Assembly: GCA_963575745.1 (NCBI GenBank)
Contig: CAUYUJ010020571.1
Coordinates: forward strand, 418,882 to 482,881
Source of the DNA: Prorocentrum cordatum
Lineage: Eukaryota; Sar; Dinophyceae; Prorocentrales; Prorocentraceae
Direction of reading: 5' to 3'
DNA: 64,000 nucleotides
Shown here: in pieces, positions 12,601-24,799 of the stretch
How positions within the stretch are numbered: the stretch's first letter is position 1
Layout of the letters: the number at the start of each line of letters is the position of its first letter
Notes under the pieces: model-generated
The model's input: the letters and a program-made list of their open reading frames with translations, nothing else
Database searches by the model: none
Told to the model about the DNA's origin: nothing
Made by a program: the position numbers and the translations under genes

Positions 12601-14525
12601 CTCAGACTCGTCGGCCGCCCCTCCGTCGCTTGGCCCCCTCGGGGCTGGCACCTCCGCTGGTTGGCACTGGTTGTTCTGATATGTTTCGCTTGTCCGTCGT
12701 TTGCAGCGATCGCCACAGCCTCGTCGGCCGCCCCCACGCTCGTCGGCCGCCCCTCTGCTGGCCCGGCTGGTTTTGGTTTGTCTTGGGGTTGCCTTCGCCT
12801 GTCCGTCGGTCGCGCTGGTCGCCCCAGGTGCGCAGGCCACCCTTCGCTCGCTCGCCCCCTCGGCTGGCCCGTTCCCTGCTTGGTCTTGGACGTTTTTTTT
12901 TGTTGTTTGGTTTTGTTTTTTCTCCCCCCACGCTTGGTCGCATTGGTCGCCCCAGGCTCGTCTGCAGCCCTTCGGTCGCTCGGCCCCGTTCCACGGTTGG
13001 TGTCGGCTGTTTCGGCTTGATTTCGCTTGTCCGTCGTTTGCGTTGGTCGCCCCAGGCACGTCGGCCGCCTCTCTGTCGCTCGGCCGCTCGGCTGGCCCCT
13101 TCCCTGTTGTTTTGTTGGAACAACTGGTTTCGATTGTTCTTGCTTGTCCGTCGGTCCCCCTGGTCGCCCCAGGCCCGTCGGCCGCTCCTCAGTCTCTCGG
13201 CCCCTCGACTGGCTATTTCCTGGCTGGCGTTGGTTGTTTGGGTTTGTTTCGCTTGTCCGTCGTTTGCATTAGTCGCCCCAGGCTCGTCGGCCGCCCCTCG
13301 GTGGCTGCGCCCCACCATCGGCTGGCCCCTTCCTTGTCTGGCTCTGGTTGTTTAGATTTGTTTTCGCTTGCCCGTCGGTTGCGCTGGTCGCCCCAGGCTC
13401 TTCGGCCGCCCCTCGGTCGCTCGGACCCTCGGCTAGGCCCTTCCATGGCCGGGTTCGGTTCTTTTTACTTGATTTCGTTTGGTCGTCGGTTGCACTGGTC
13501 GCCCCAGGCCCGTCGGCCGCCCCTCGGTCGCTCGGCCCTATCGGCAAGCCAATCACTTGTTTTGTTTCGTTAGTTTCGGCGTGTTTTCGCTTGTCTGTCG
13601 GTTGCACTGGTCGCCCCAGGTTCGTCGGCCGCCCCATCGGCCGCTCCACACATCGGCTGCCCCCCCCTCCCCGCTGGCTGGTTTCCGTTGTTTTAGCTTG
13701 ATTTCGCTTGTCCGTCGGTTGCGCTGGTCGCCGCGGGCTCGTCGGCCGCCCCTCGGTCGCTCGGCCCCTCGGCTGGCCCCTTCCCTGGCTGGTGTTGGTT
13801 GTTTGGGATTGTTTTCGGTTGTCCATCGGTTGCAGTGGTCGCCCCAGGATCGTCGGCCGCCCCTCGGTCGCTCGGCTCTTCGGCTGGCTCTTTCCTTGGC
13901 TTGTTTTGATGTTTTGGTTTGTGTTGCCTCAGGCTCGTCGGCTGCCCCCCGATCGCTTGGCCCCTCGGCCGCCCCCCGATCGCTTGCCTTTTTGTTGCTT
14001 GTCGGTCGATGGCACTGTTCGCCCAAGAGTCGTCGGCCGCCCCTCGGTCGCTCTGCCCCTCGGCTGGCCCTTTTCCTTGCTTGTTTTGGTTGTTCTGGTT
14101 TGTTCTCGTTTGCCCGTCGGTTCCCCTTGGTCGCCCCAGGCTCGTCGGCCGCCCCTCGGTCGCTCGGCCCTTCGGCTGGCCCCACCCCTGGCTGGTTTCG
14201 GTTGTTTTAGCTTGTTTTCGCTCGTCCGTCGGTTGCACTGGTCGCCCCCGGCTCGTCGACGCCCCTCGGTCGCTTGGCCCCATCGGCTGGTCCTGTCCCT
14301 GGCTGGTTTGGCGTTATGGCTTGTTTTCGCTTGCCCGTCGGTTGCAGTCCCCCCCCCCAGGTTCGTCGGCCGCCCATGGGTCGCTCGACCCCTTCGGCTG
14401 GCACCTCCCTGGTTGGTTTGGTGATTTTGTTTTGTTTTCGCTTGTCAGTCGGTTGCACCGGTCGCCCGGGACTCGTCAGGCGCCCCTCGGTCGCTCCGCC
14501 CTTCGGCCTGCCCCTTCCTTGGCTT
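9680..14525 (+). repeat. ~110-bp satellite array (roughly 40 units)
   Basis: Units contain TTGCACTGGTCGCCCCAGG, CTCGTCGGCCGCCCCTCGGT, CGGCTGGCCCCTTCCCTGG and a T-rich GTTTTCGCTTGTCCGTCGG spacer. Spacing between successive TGTCCGTCGG cores near the left end is about 110-112 bases, with occasional shorter units near 90. The period is not a multiple of three, so translations rotate through frames while staying open because the unit lacks stops; the long frames on both strands are therefore artefacts. An inverted short array of the same unit lies at 20,500-21,170. Confidence 0.9.
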
Positions 14526-14609
14526 CTTTTGGTTGTCCCCGACCATCCTGCGGCGTTGGGTCTTCGTTTTGCAGGGACAGCGCCCCGCGTTCTCCCATCA
14601 TCCTTCTCA

Positions 14610-14690
14610 CTCCTCCCCTCCCCTCCTCCTCCTCCTCCTCCTCCTCCTCCTCCTGCTCCTCTTCCGCCTCCTCCTCCTTCACTCTCAGCA
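14610..14690. repeat. CTC/TCC microsatellite
   Basis: CTCCTCCTC tract on the + strand directly before the LINE-like remnant. Confidence 0.85.
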
Positions 14691-14729
14691 GCGCATCTTC
14701 GAGCTGCTAACGCTGGTCGCATGGTTATT

Positions 14730-14956
14730 TCGCATCGCGGTCGTGGCAGGACCGCGCATGCTCAAGAGGGAGATGACAATCGCAGGAAGTTGCGAACGTC
14801 ACCACAGCAAGCGTTTCGACAGGAACTCGAACGTGTCCTCTACCGCGATGACTTCCACAAGACTATCCTGAAGCGTCTTCAAGCACGGTATCCGCTTCTG
14901 GGACCCCGCCTCCTCGACTTCACCAGCATAGACCTCAGCAACCTCGACAGCAAGAT
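14730..14956 (+). pseudogene. Coding-like segment upstream of the LINE-like remnant, in another frame
   Basis: The frame reads FRQELERVLYRDDFHKTIL then RLQARYPLLGPRLLDFTSI and DLSNLDSKICRLLLHP, ending at a stop near 15,029. Residue composition is balanced, unlike the flanking repeats, but I do not recognise it. The likely continuation is shifted to the frame that opens at 14,957, so this is either a frameshifted remnant or an exon. Confidence 0.3.
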
Positions 14957-16066
14957 ATGCCGCCTCCTTCTGCACCCACCCAACATCCATCAAATTCCAG
15001 CACCGCCGACGCCAGCACGAAGTCCATGAGCTACCTGCACGAGCGCACTGCTGCTTGGGCGGAGAGATGGATTCCGTCTATCTTCATGGGCGCTGGCTAC
15101 CATAACTACAACGACTGGATGGAGTGGTGCGTCCCGTACGCGACAGCGGTTCTGCGCAGACCGCAATTCGACGCCAATTTCTGCATTGACGACTTCACCG
15201 GCAACCTGAACGCCCGCCGTGACATGGCGGTGGACATATGCGAGTCTGCGTGGCAGCGTTCGGAATGCTCTCGCGATCGTCGTCTGCATGTCATTTCTGA
15301 TCCAGAACCATCAGCTGTTGTGCAGCGCGATCTTGAAGAAGAAGCTGCGGAACACCGAACACGCAGGCGCTGGCTCGAACGTGAGGGTCCCTCGCGTGAT
15401 GAAGACCGCTGGCTTCCTGACGATGTGAGTGGGGACCAAGCTCATGTCCTACGGCACGAACTCTTCGGCCTTGACGAATGGCAGGAATCGTTGGCTGCGG
15501 GGTGGAGTATCCTTCGTGGTCATCTTGCTCGCTCCCCGCCTACGTTGCTGTGGCCTGCCCTCAAGACGCTGGCTGGCGCCTGCACCACAAGCCACCGCAT
15601 GCACGTGTACCCGATCAAGCTCCCCTGCCTGTATGGCTGTTCGTTGAAGGAGAGTGCCCACAACATCGACGACATCAGCCACTAGATGACCGGCCCGGGG
15701 GTGTGGTCACACTTGTGCTTGCCGAGGGGCCAGGTCTCGGGCTCCATCCTGACGCGCATGGCGCTCAACGGCAACCAGGTCGGGAATGACCACATCGACC
15801 ATGCGATCGCACGTTTCGCGATCGCCTTCAAGACCTACAACTACTTGGGCGTGCAGCACGAGAACGTCGGGCTGCCGACCAACACTTTCCATTACACTGG
15901 GATCCACCCCGACGACGAGGACCACCCGAACTCCGCCAACGAAATCAGGGTGCCCCTCCACCGGACGAACATCTTCAACAAGAGCGCCGCGGCTGTTGCC
16001 GCCTCTCGCCGTGCCCTGAGGCTCCCTCCATGCCTCATCGGCGGCGCGGGGCCGCGCAGGCGCTAA
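14957..16066 (+). pseudogene. LINE-like 3' (C-terminal) remnant with one in-frame stop
   Basis: One frame runs from 14,957 to a TAG at 15,683-15,685, then stays open in the same frame to 16,066. Around the stop it reads KLPCLYGCSLKESAHNID, D-I-S-H, stop, MTGPGVWSHLC. Cysteine and histidine pairs followed by a W and a cysteine resemble the terminal zinc-binding segment I associate with dinoflagellate non-LTR elements. A tyrosine codon changed to TAG would explain the break. The earlier part (SYLHERTAAWAERWIPSIF, then DWMEWCVPYATAVLRR) is unrecognised. No reverse transcriptase core is adjacent, so it is a 5'-truncated or broken copy. Confidence 0.4.
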
Positions 16067-16239
16067 CACGACAGACGTGCGCCTCCCCCTTCATATTGTT
16101 ATCCTCCCCATCCCCCTTCACGTGGCTCGCAGCCCCATGAACTCCGACAACGGCCCAAGCGGCGGCGTTCGCATGTGTCCCCCGCCTCTCATTTGAGCGC
16201 ACCCAAAACCAACGCGAATCCGCCACCTCGTTAGGACGG

Positions 16240-16400
16240 TTGGCTGGCTGGTTAGCTTTTTGGCTGGTTGGTCGGCTGATCGGCTGGCTGGTTTGTTGGG
16301 TGGTTGCCGGATTGGTTGGGCGTTGGTATTACTCGCTGCGCGGCCGTCTGATTTGGACGGTCGGTTGCATGGCGCGCCAGCCGGCGCGAAGTTCAGCAGA
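16240..16400. repeat. GGCTGGTTGG-rich short tandem tract
   Basis: GGTTGGCTGGCTGGTTAGC-like units at 16,238-16,320, then mixed sequence leading into a CAA tract. Confidence 0.5.
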
Positions 16401-16408
16401 CCACACGC

Positions 16409-18350
<1,942 letters not shown>

Positions 18351-18484
18351 AACGACAATCATTTTAAGACTGTTCGTCCTTACTGGCACGCGTGTCTTGC
18401 ATTATGTATACCCCAACCCTCAATGCCCGCCCAGTCCGTCTTCGGTTGCACCCCTTCTCGGGGGGGGAATATCTTCGATGTCGG

Positions 18485-18900
18485 TCACTGACTGAGGTGC
18501 GAGGAAGTCTCTGACCAGGGGCTTTCGGAACACCCATGGCAAATATCGAACGGGAGCCCTTGCCGCCGTGTCTGGGCCTCCACCGACTTGATTGAATTAC
18601 GAGAAAGTCTCGAGCGAGTGTGGCGTTCCTGAGTTCGGGGGCCTTCCTGGCCAGGGGCTCTCGGAGTAAACCTTGAGGAAGTATCGGACAGGAGCTCTTG
18701 TCGTCGTGGCTGGGCCTCCGCCAACTTGAACGAATTGCGAGGAAATCTCGATCGAGAGCGCCGTTCGTGAGTTTGGGGGCCTCTCTGGCCAGAGTGTCTC
18801 GGGGTAAGTTGTGAGGAGGTATCGAGCGGGAGCCGTTGTCGTCGCAGCTGGGCCTCCAAGGTCCCACATTAGACTTAAGCCAACGCTCGCGCGGGAGCTT
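18485..18900. repeat. GAGGAAGTCTC / GCGGGAGCC repeat, divergent copies
   Basis: Two to three imperfect ~175-bp units with GCGAGGAAGTCTC (or AGGAAATCTCG, GAGGAGGTATCG), GGGCCTCC and TCTCGG phrases. Further copies lie at 20,180-20,350. The same core forms the arrays at 33,530-34,053 and 42,554-43,015. Confidence 0.65.
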
Positions 18901-19029
18901 AGTTGCCAGAGAAAGTGCAGCCGGCGTCGAGGCGAGAGCGCGTTGAACCGTTTCGGTATACCAACCACAATTATCATTTAGAAATGAGTATTCAACACCA
19001 ACAACAAGCACAGCAGCAACAATCATTTT

Positions 19030-19313
19030 AAGCTTGTTCGCCCTTGTCTGCTCGAGTGTCCAATAACGCGTATTTCCCGAAGCCTCGATACCCTTTTCGT
19101 CTTCGATCGAACCCTTTTTGGGGGTATACCTTTCTTCCCTGCAGGCCGGGCCCCGGCAAGCGGCGGGGCGACCGCGGACCGTCGGCCTGGCCAGCGGCAG
19201 CGCTGATCGGCGGGGTGGCCGCGGACCGTCGACCCGACCCCAGGAGGGACGGACAGGGGACCGACCACGACGACGACGACGACGATGACGACGACGACGA
19301 CGACAACGACGAT

Positions 19314-19351
<38 letters not shown>

Positions 19352-19640
19352 GCGAAAGCGAGAGCGAGAGAGAACGACAGCAGGGCCACAAGGACACGAA
19401 GTAGGCCACGAAGGGCGACAGCGGGGACACGAAGGGAATGCGTATGGGGCCTTGAAGAGCGCGAACGAGCGGGGGCCACGAAGGGCAGTTCACACGGGGC
19501 CACAGAAGGCAACGATGGGGCTAATGAGGGTAGCAACTGGGCCACGTAGGACAGTGAGGGGGCCACAAACGGCGACAGCGGGGCCACGAAGGGCATGCAC
19601 ATGGGGCCACAGCGGGCGCGAACGAGCGGGGGCCACGAAA
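19030..19640 (-). repeat. Dispersed repeat A, copy 2 (minus orientation)
   Basis: Mirror copy of 8-480: CTTCGATCGAACCCTTTTTG, then CTGCAGGCCGGGCCCCGGCA, the GC-rich core, a GAC/GAT stretch at 19,266-19,350, AGCGAAAGCGAGAGCGAGAG, then the minisatellite. It differs by small substitutions and by length of the triplet stretch. Confidence 0.75.
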
Positions 19641-20070
19641 GGCATACGTATACTGGGCCGCGGAAGGCAAGGACGGGGCCACTGAGGGCAGCAACGGGGT
19701 CACGAAGGGCAGCGAGGGGGCCACGAAGGGCGACAGCGGGGCCACGAAGGGCATGCATGTGGGGCCACCACGGGCGCGAACGAGCGGGGGCCACAAAGGG
19801 CATACATATATGGGGCCACGAAGGGCAGCGAAGGGGCCACGAAGGGATACAACGGGGCCACGAGGGGCAGCGATGGGGCCACGAAGGGCTGCAACGGGGC
19901 CACGAAACAAAGCGAGGGGGCCAAGAAGGGCAGCGAGGGGGCCACGAAGGGCTGCAACGGGGCGCCCCGAAGGGCAGCGATGCCTCCACGAAGGGTTGCA
20001 ACGGGGCCACGAAACATAGCGAGGGCGCCACGAAGGGCTGCAACGGGGCCACGAAGGGCAGCGAGATTCC
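19380..20070 (-). repeat. GGGGCCACGAAGGGCAGCGA minisatellite
   Basis: About 30 units of 20-25 bases built on GGGGCCACGAAGGGCA with variable tails (GCGAGG, TGCAAC, TGCACAT). Repeat A copy 1 carries a few units of the same sequence in opposite orientation. Confidence 0.85.
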
Positions 20071-20499
20071 GATTTCGAGCTAATATGTGAGGGAGTCCTA
20101 AGCGTGAGCGCGACTCCTGGGTGCCTGGGTGTCGGGAGCGCGGCGCTTGAGTAAATTGCAGGGAATTCCAACGCAACGGCGCTATTCTTCAGTACATTAC
20201 AAGCAAGTCTCCAGCGAGAGCGCGACTCTAGAGCGCCGGGAGAGCGATTCTTGCATACAATGCGAGGAAGTCTCCAGCGGGAGCGGGGGTCCTGACTAAA
20301 CTACGAGGAAGTTTCAGGCGGGAGCCGTTGTTTATAGTAACCTGGGGGCCAGGGGCCCAGTTTGAGCTTCAAGATTTCCTCTGATAGAAAACAGTGTGCG
20401 AGCGTCGAGGGGCACGGGGGTCAACAATACTTATTCTTCAGAAATGAGAGCTCATCAACAACGACACGACCGTTATCACGAGCACCACGAGGCGGCCTT

Positions 20500-21170
20500 G
20501 TAGGAGGGGCGGCCGACGAGCTTGGGGCGACCAGTGCGACCGACGGATACGCGAAAACAAACCAAAACAACCAACACCAGCCAGGGAACGGGGCCAGCCG
20601 AAGGGCCGAGCGACCAACGGGCGGCCGACGAGCCTGGGGCGACCAGTGCGACCGACGGACAAGCGAAAACAAACCCAAACAACCAACACCAACCAGGGAA
20701 AGCGGCCAGCCGAAGGGGCCGAGCGACCGAGGGGCAGGCCGAGGGGCCAGGCGCGGCCAGTTCAACCGACGGACAAGCGAAAACAAAACGAAACAGTCAA
20801 CACCAGCCCGGAAAGAGGCCAGCCGATGGGGCCGAACGACCGAAGGCCGGCCGACGAGCGCGGGGCGACCAATGCAACCGACGGACAAGGGAAAACAAAC
20901 CGAAGCAGCCAAAGCCAACCAGGTACGGGGGAGCCGAGGGGTCGAGCAGCCCAGGGCAGGCCGAGGGGCCAGGCGCGGCCAGTGCAACCGACGGACAAGC
21001 GAGAGCCAACAACAGCAAGCAACACCAGCCAGGGGAGGGGGCCAGCCGAGGGGCCGGGAGACCGAGGGCCAGCCGAGGGGCCAGGCGCCAGTGCGACCGA
21101 TAGCCAATTCAGAACAACCGACACCAGCCAGGGAAAGGGCCAGCCGTGGGGCCGAGCGAGTCAGGGCTAG
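20500..21170 (-). repeat. ~112-bp satellite, inverted short array (about 6 units)
   Basis: GGCCGACGAGCCTGGGGCGA, CCAGTGCGACCGACGGACAA and CCAACACCAGCCAGGGAA are reverse complements of the 9.7-14.5 kb satellite. Anchors at about 20,526, 20,638, 20,752, 20,865, 20,975 and 21,087 give a 110-114 bp period. Confidence 0.85.
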
Positions 21171-21335
21171 TGCGCGCCGCTAAGACAGGGCCCAGAAATC
21201 TGTAAACATTTTTTGTTGTTGTAGTATTCGTTGTTGCTGTTTTTAGGGCGGTCCCGAAAGCAATTCATTTCTTTCGCATTCCTGCTTAATGTGCGTACCC
21301 ACGTATACCGACCAGTGTGTAGGTATTCATATGTT

Positions 21336-21582
<247 letters not shown>

Positions 21583-21779
21583 GTGAAAGAGCGTGTTCTA
21601 CCGCTGCTGGCGGAAAACCGGGGGGGGTCACTACCGGTTCGAACCCCTCCCCCCCCCCCCTCCGGAAAACCGGGGGGGGTCACTACCGGTTCGAACCCCT
21701 CCCCCCCCCCCCCAGTTCATCATGAAAAGGGGGGGGGTCACTACCGGTTCGAACCCCCCCCCCCCCTCGAAAACCGAGT

Positions 21780-22380
21780 GGGGGTGCGGACAGTGGTGGG
21801 GACGGTGTTGGTGGGGACAGTGGTGAGGGGACAGCGGGACAGTGGTGGGGACAGTGGGACAGTGGGACAGTGAGGGCCGGTAGTGGTGGGGACAGTGGTG
21901 GGGACAATGGTGGGAACAGGGGGGACAGTGGACAGTGGTGGGGACGGTGGTGGTGGGGACAGTGGTGTGGGCACAGTGGGAATGAGGTGGAAACAGTGGG
22001 ACAGTGGAGGGTACAATGGTGGTGGGGACAGTGGTGAAGGCGGTGGCGAGGACGGCGGTGGGACAATGGGACAGAGGTACAGTGGGGACAGTGGTGGGGA
22101 CAGTGGGGACAGTGGTGGGAACAGTGGGACAGCTCAGTGGGACAGCGGCGGAGTCAGTGGGACAGTGGGGACAGTGGGGATAGTCGGGCAGTGGTTGGGG
22201 CCGTGGAGACAGTGGGGAGAGTGGAACCGTGGTGGGAACAGTGGTGGGGACAGTGGGGACAGTGCGACAGTGGTGGGGGCACTGGTGGGGACACAGTGGG
22301 GACAGTGGTGGTGAGGACAGTGGTGCTGGGAACAACAGTGGGGGATGTGATGCGGACGGTGGTAGGGACCGGGAGTCGTT
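21780..22380. repeat. GTGGGGACAGTGG minisatellite
   Basis: Purine-rich units of 9-18 bases (GTGGGGACAGTGGTGGGGAC) fill the centre of the TIR element. Confidence 0.9.
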
Positions 22381-22545
22381 TGCTGGCGGTGAGTGGGGTG
22401 GGTGGGGAGGGGTTCGAACCGGTAGTGATCCCCCTCCGGTTTTCGAGGGGGGGGGGTTCGAACCGGTAGTGACCCCCCCCGGTTTTCCGGATCCAGGGGG
22501 GAGGGGGGGGGAGGGGTTCGAACCGGTAGTGGCCCCCCCGGTTTT

Positions 22546-22665
22546 CATAGGGGGGGGGGGGGGGTTAGGGAGGGGGGGTTTTGCCGAGGGAGGGGAGGGG
22601 GGGGGGTCCAGCAGGGGGGGTGGGGGAGGGGGGATTTTCGGAGGGGGGGGGGCGACCCCCGGGCT
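22546..22665. repeat. Poly-G rich tract
   Basis: Runs of 6-13 G separated by short spacers, capable in principle of G-quadruplex formation. Confidence 0.8.
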
Positions 22666-22865
22666 CCGGAGGAAAAGGTTTGCAATTTTCCACAGTAAAG
22701 CGGCGGTGGATCACGCTCTCTCATGTATGTAAATTTGCGTCTGTCCACAAACCTACACACATGAACGCCTGTATATCCAAATACATGTGTAGAAATCGCA
22801 CTTCAATTCGTCGTACTCATTATCATCTTCCTGCTCCACATTCATGTACATTGAGTTGGTCGTGT

Positions 22866-22976
22866 GTATACATATATATATATACACGTATGAGTTTTTA
22901 TATATACATATATATATATATATACACGTACAAATATACATGTAATCATATATATATACATATATATATATATAGC
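22866..22976. repeat. TA-rich microsatellite
   Basis: ATATATATATATA and TACACGTA units; the flanks 22,730-22,860 and 22,980-23,260 are unassigned. Confidence 0.9.
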
Positions 22977-23269
22977 ACCTCACTCCCTCCTGCTCCTTCT
23001 CCTCCTCCTGCTCCACCTCTGCATGTTTCAATCGCGCACACCGTCTTACATCGCAATGGCATGCTCATGTAGTTTAGTGCGTTGCCTTGCCTGACGGGTT
23101 GCGCCATTGATCGCCGTCCCTAGTTCGCTGCCATCGGTCCGTTGCAAGCATGTGTATACATGACAAACTCATATAGCGCATTCTCATCTGTCTGTATTAT
23201 GTTGTTTCTCTCGTCAGGATTTGCCCACCAGGGTTTAAGATTTTTAATCATTATCATCATAATCTCCCC

Positions 23270-24796
23270 GTGATGCCGAGACGATTCATTGTCAATTCGT
23301 ATCGCTCCAGTGTTTCGGTTTCTGCGCCGATAACGTTAGCCAGTGGAGCTTTCATCGCTGGTTGTGCCCCCTCTCTTCGCCTCCCTTCATTTGAACTCGC
23401 ACTCCAGAGAGTGCGCGGGCACGTGCTGGGAAAAGCAGCCGGTTCCATCCGGTCGCGGCAGACCAGAGCCATCATACAGCAACCGTGGGTTCTCAAGCTC
23501 CTGCACGTGATCATCTCCCACATCGTCACTCCCTACATGGATGATGCGGCGCCTCGCCAGTCCCATTTGTACCTCAACGGCGGCAGGCGGAATTCTCAGC
23601 CCATGGACATCATCCATGGTCTTTCGCTGGTCGTGGAAAAAGGGCTGGACTCAGGCAGCGCTGCAGGAATAGCCCAGGGCGATATCGAAGCATTTTTCGA
23701 TTACGTTCCTCTTGGGACGCTGGGGGCTTCACTGATAGCGGCGGGTGTCCCGGCCAATGTCGCTGCAGCAGCTATCAAGCTCCACGTGGTGCCCATTCTG
23801 GAGCTGGCCGTCGGCGAGGAGATCATCACTCTGCCAGCGCGCCGGCGGGGGTTGGTCACAGGGAACCACTCTGCACCTCCGTTGAGCAGACGCCCCGTCG
23901 ACGACGTGGCAACACAGAGGCAGCATGTGTGGAAACAGTTTGGCTTTCACATGGATCACGACTGTCTTGCGTTTGCGTGTTGGGTTGACAATTTGTTCAG
24001 CGTGGGCGCCACTCCCAGCGCAGCCGTGGCCATCCTTCAAGATTTCGAGCTCCACCTACAACGCCGCTGGGGGCTGCGGGTCAGTAGCGACAGCAAGGAG
24101 GTCCTCATCCTGCCATCTGGCCCGGACCTGGATCCAGATGTCGTCGCTGCCGGATGGAAGCCGTGCTCAGTCATGAAATGTCTCGGGGCGTGGGTAAGCA
24201 GTTCCAATTCCATGCATCGTGACTTTGAAGAGACGAGAAAGAAGATGTGGAAAGCTTTCTATGCAAATTTCCGGGAAGCTCGGGGGGCGCTTACATCAGT
24301 GACATCCAAGCTCCGGCTGATGGACCGGGCAATCGTCGGAGTATTCGGGTACAGAGCTCCACGGTGGCCGTGGTCTACATCCAGGGCAGAAGCTTTGGAC
24401 AGGACGCAATCTGCCATGCTATCGCGAGTGCTGCAAAGGAAGCCAATCCCATGTGAGCCCAAGGCAGATTTTTGGCAGCGTGTACACAGAGAGGCGCGCA
24501 TCCTCACGAATCGTCATGGCGCCTGGAGCAAAATCTGGGCCAGGCGTTATTTCGGCTGGGAGGCGCACCTCGAGCGCCACCCAGAGCTCTGGCCAGCCCG
24601 CGTTTTGAAGTACCACGGTTCGGCTTGGCTGCAGCAGCGCCGGCTCGAGGCTGGCAGCGCGAGCCTCCGCGCAGGCCGCCTTCGGACCCGGAGCAGGGCC
24701 GGTGGCGTAGCGCTGCGCTGGGAGGAGTCCCGCCCCCCTCTTCCCCCCTGCCTCCGGCCCCGCCTCCCTTCCCCTCCCGCTCCCCTCTCCCCCTAA
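23270..24796 (+). CDS. Non-LTR-type reverse transcriptase-like protein, uninterrupted 508-codon frame
   Basis: Residues 137-146 (GDIEAFFDYV) fit motif A with D138. Residues 193-210 (RGLVTGNHSAPPLSRRPV) sit where motif B is expected. Residues 235-243 (FACWVDNLF) fit motif C, but the usual second aspartate is asparagine (N241). ELHLQRRWGLRVSSDSKEVL (260-279) and CLGAWVS (304-310) match the thumb-side motifs D-E. The C-terminal part (KIWARRYFGWEAHLERH and beyond) resembles the tail of dinoflagellate LINE polyproteins. No endonuclease or RNase H is fused and no stop interrupts it. The last ~55 residues run into proline-rich low-complexity sequence and may be read-through. Upstream start could be earlier or an exon border. 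It may be a recent insertion or a domesticated RT-like gene; the D-to-N change argues against normal polymerase activity. It would be intronic to the proposed channel. Confidence 0.6.
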   Translation: MMPRRFIVNSYRSSVSVSAPITLASGAFIAGCAPSLRLPSFELALQRVRGHVLGKAAGSIRSRQTRAIIQQPWVLKLLHVIISHIVTPYMDDAAPRQSHLYLNGGRRNSQPMDIIHGLSLVVEKGLDSGSAAGIAQGDIEAFFDYVPLGTLGASLIAAGVPANVAAAAIKLHVVPILELAVGEEIITLPARRRGLVTGNHSAPPLSRRPVDDVATQRQHVWKQFGFHMDHDCLAFACWVDNLFSVGATPSAAVAILQDFELHLQRRWGLRVSSDSKEVLILPSGPDLDPDVVAAGWKPCSVMKCLGAWVSSSNSMHRDFEETRKKMWKAFYANFREARGALTSVTSKLRLMDRAIVGVFGYRAPRWPWSTSRAEALDRTQSAMLSRVLQRKPIPCEPKADFWQRVHREARILTNRHGAWSKIWARRYFGWEAHLERHPELWPARVLKYHGSAWLQQRRLEAGSASLRAGRLRTRSRAGGVALRWEESRPPLPPCLRPRLPSPPAPLSP

Positions 24797-24799
24797 TCT

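Larger units (their letters stand above)
21584..22722. mobile_element. Small TIR element with inverted internal repeats and minisatellite core
   Basis: The left end GAAAGAGCGTGTTCTACCGC and the reverse complement of the right end (GAGAGAGCGTGATCCACCGC) match over the outer ~35 bases, each leading to GGAAAA. Just inside are three copies of CACTACCGGTTCGAACCCC on the left (to 21,775) and three in opposite orientation on the right (22,405-22,545). The middle (21,780-22,380) is a GTGGGGACAGTGG minisatellite. The left end abuts a TA/TATG microsatellite. No transposase is present, so it would be non-autonomous. A clear target duplication was not found. Confidence 0.5.

Noticed and set aside
9679-14424. 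Long R/P/S-rich proteins on both strands (up to about 400 residues)
   Set aside because: They are translations of the stop-poor 110-bp satellite, whose period is not divisible by three.
18364-20052. 562-residue minus-strand frame
   Set aside because: It runs through repeat A and the GGCCACGAAGGGCA minisatellite; the peptide is just the repeat unit read in phase.
21636-22524. tRNA genes suggested by GGTTCGAACC
   Set aside because: No acceptor or anticodon arm can be paired around these sites; the decamer is a self-complementary part of a repeat.
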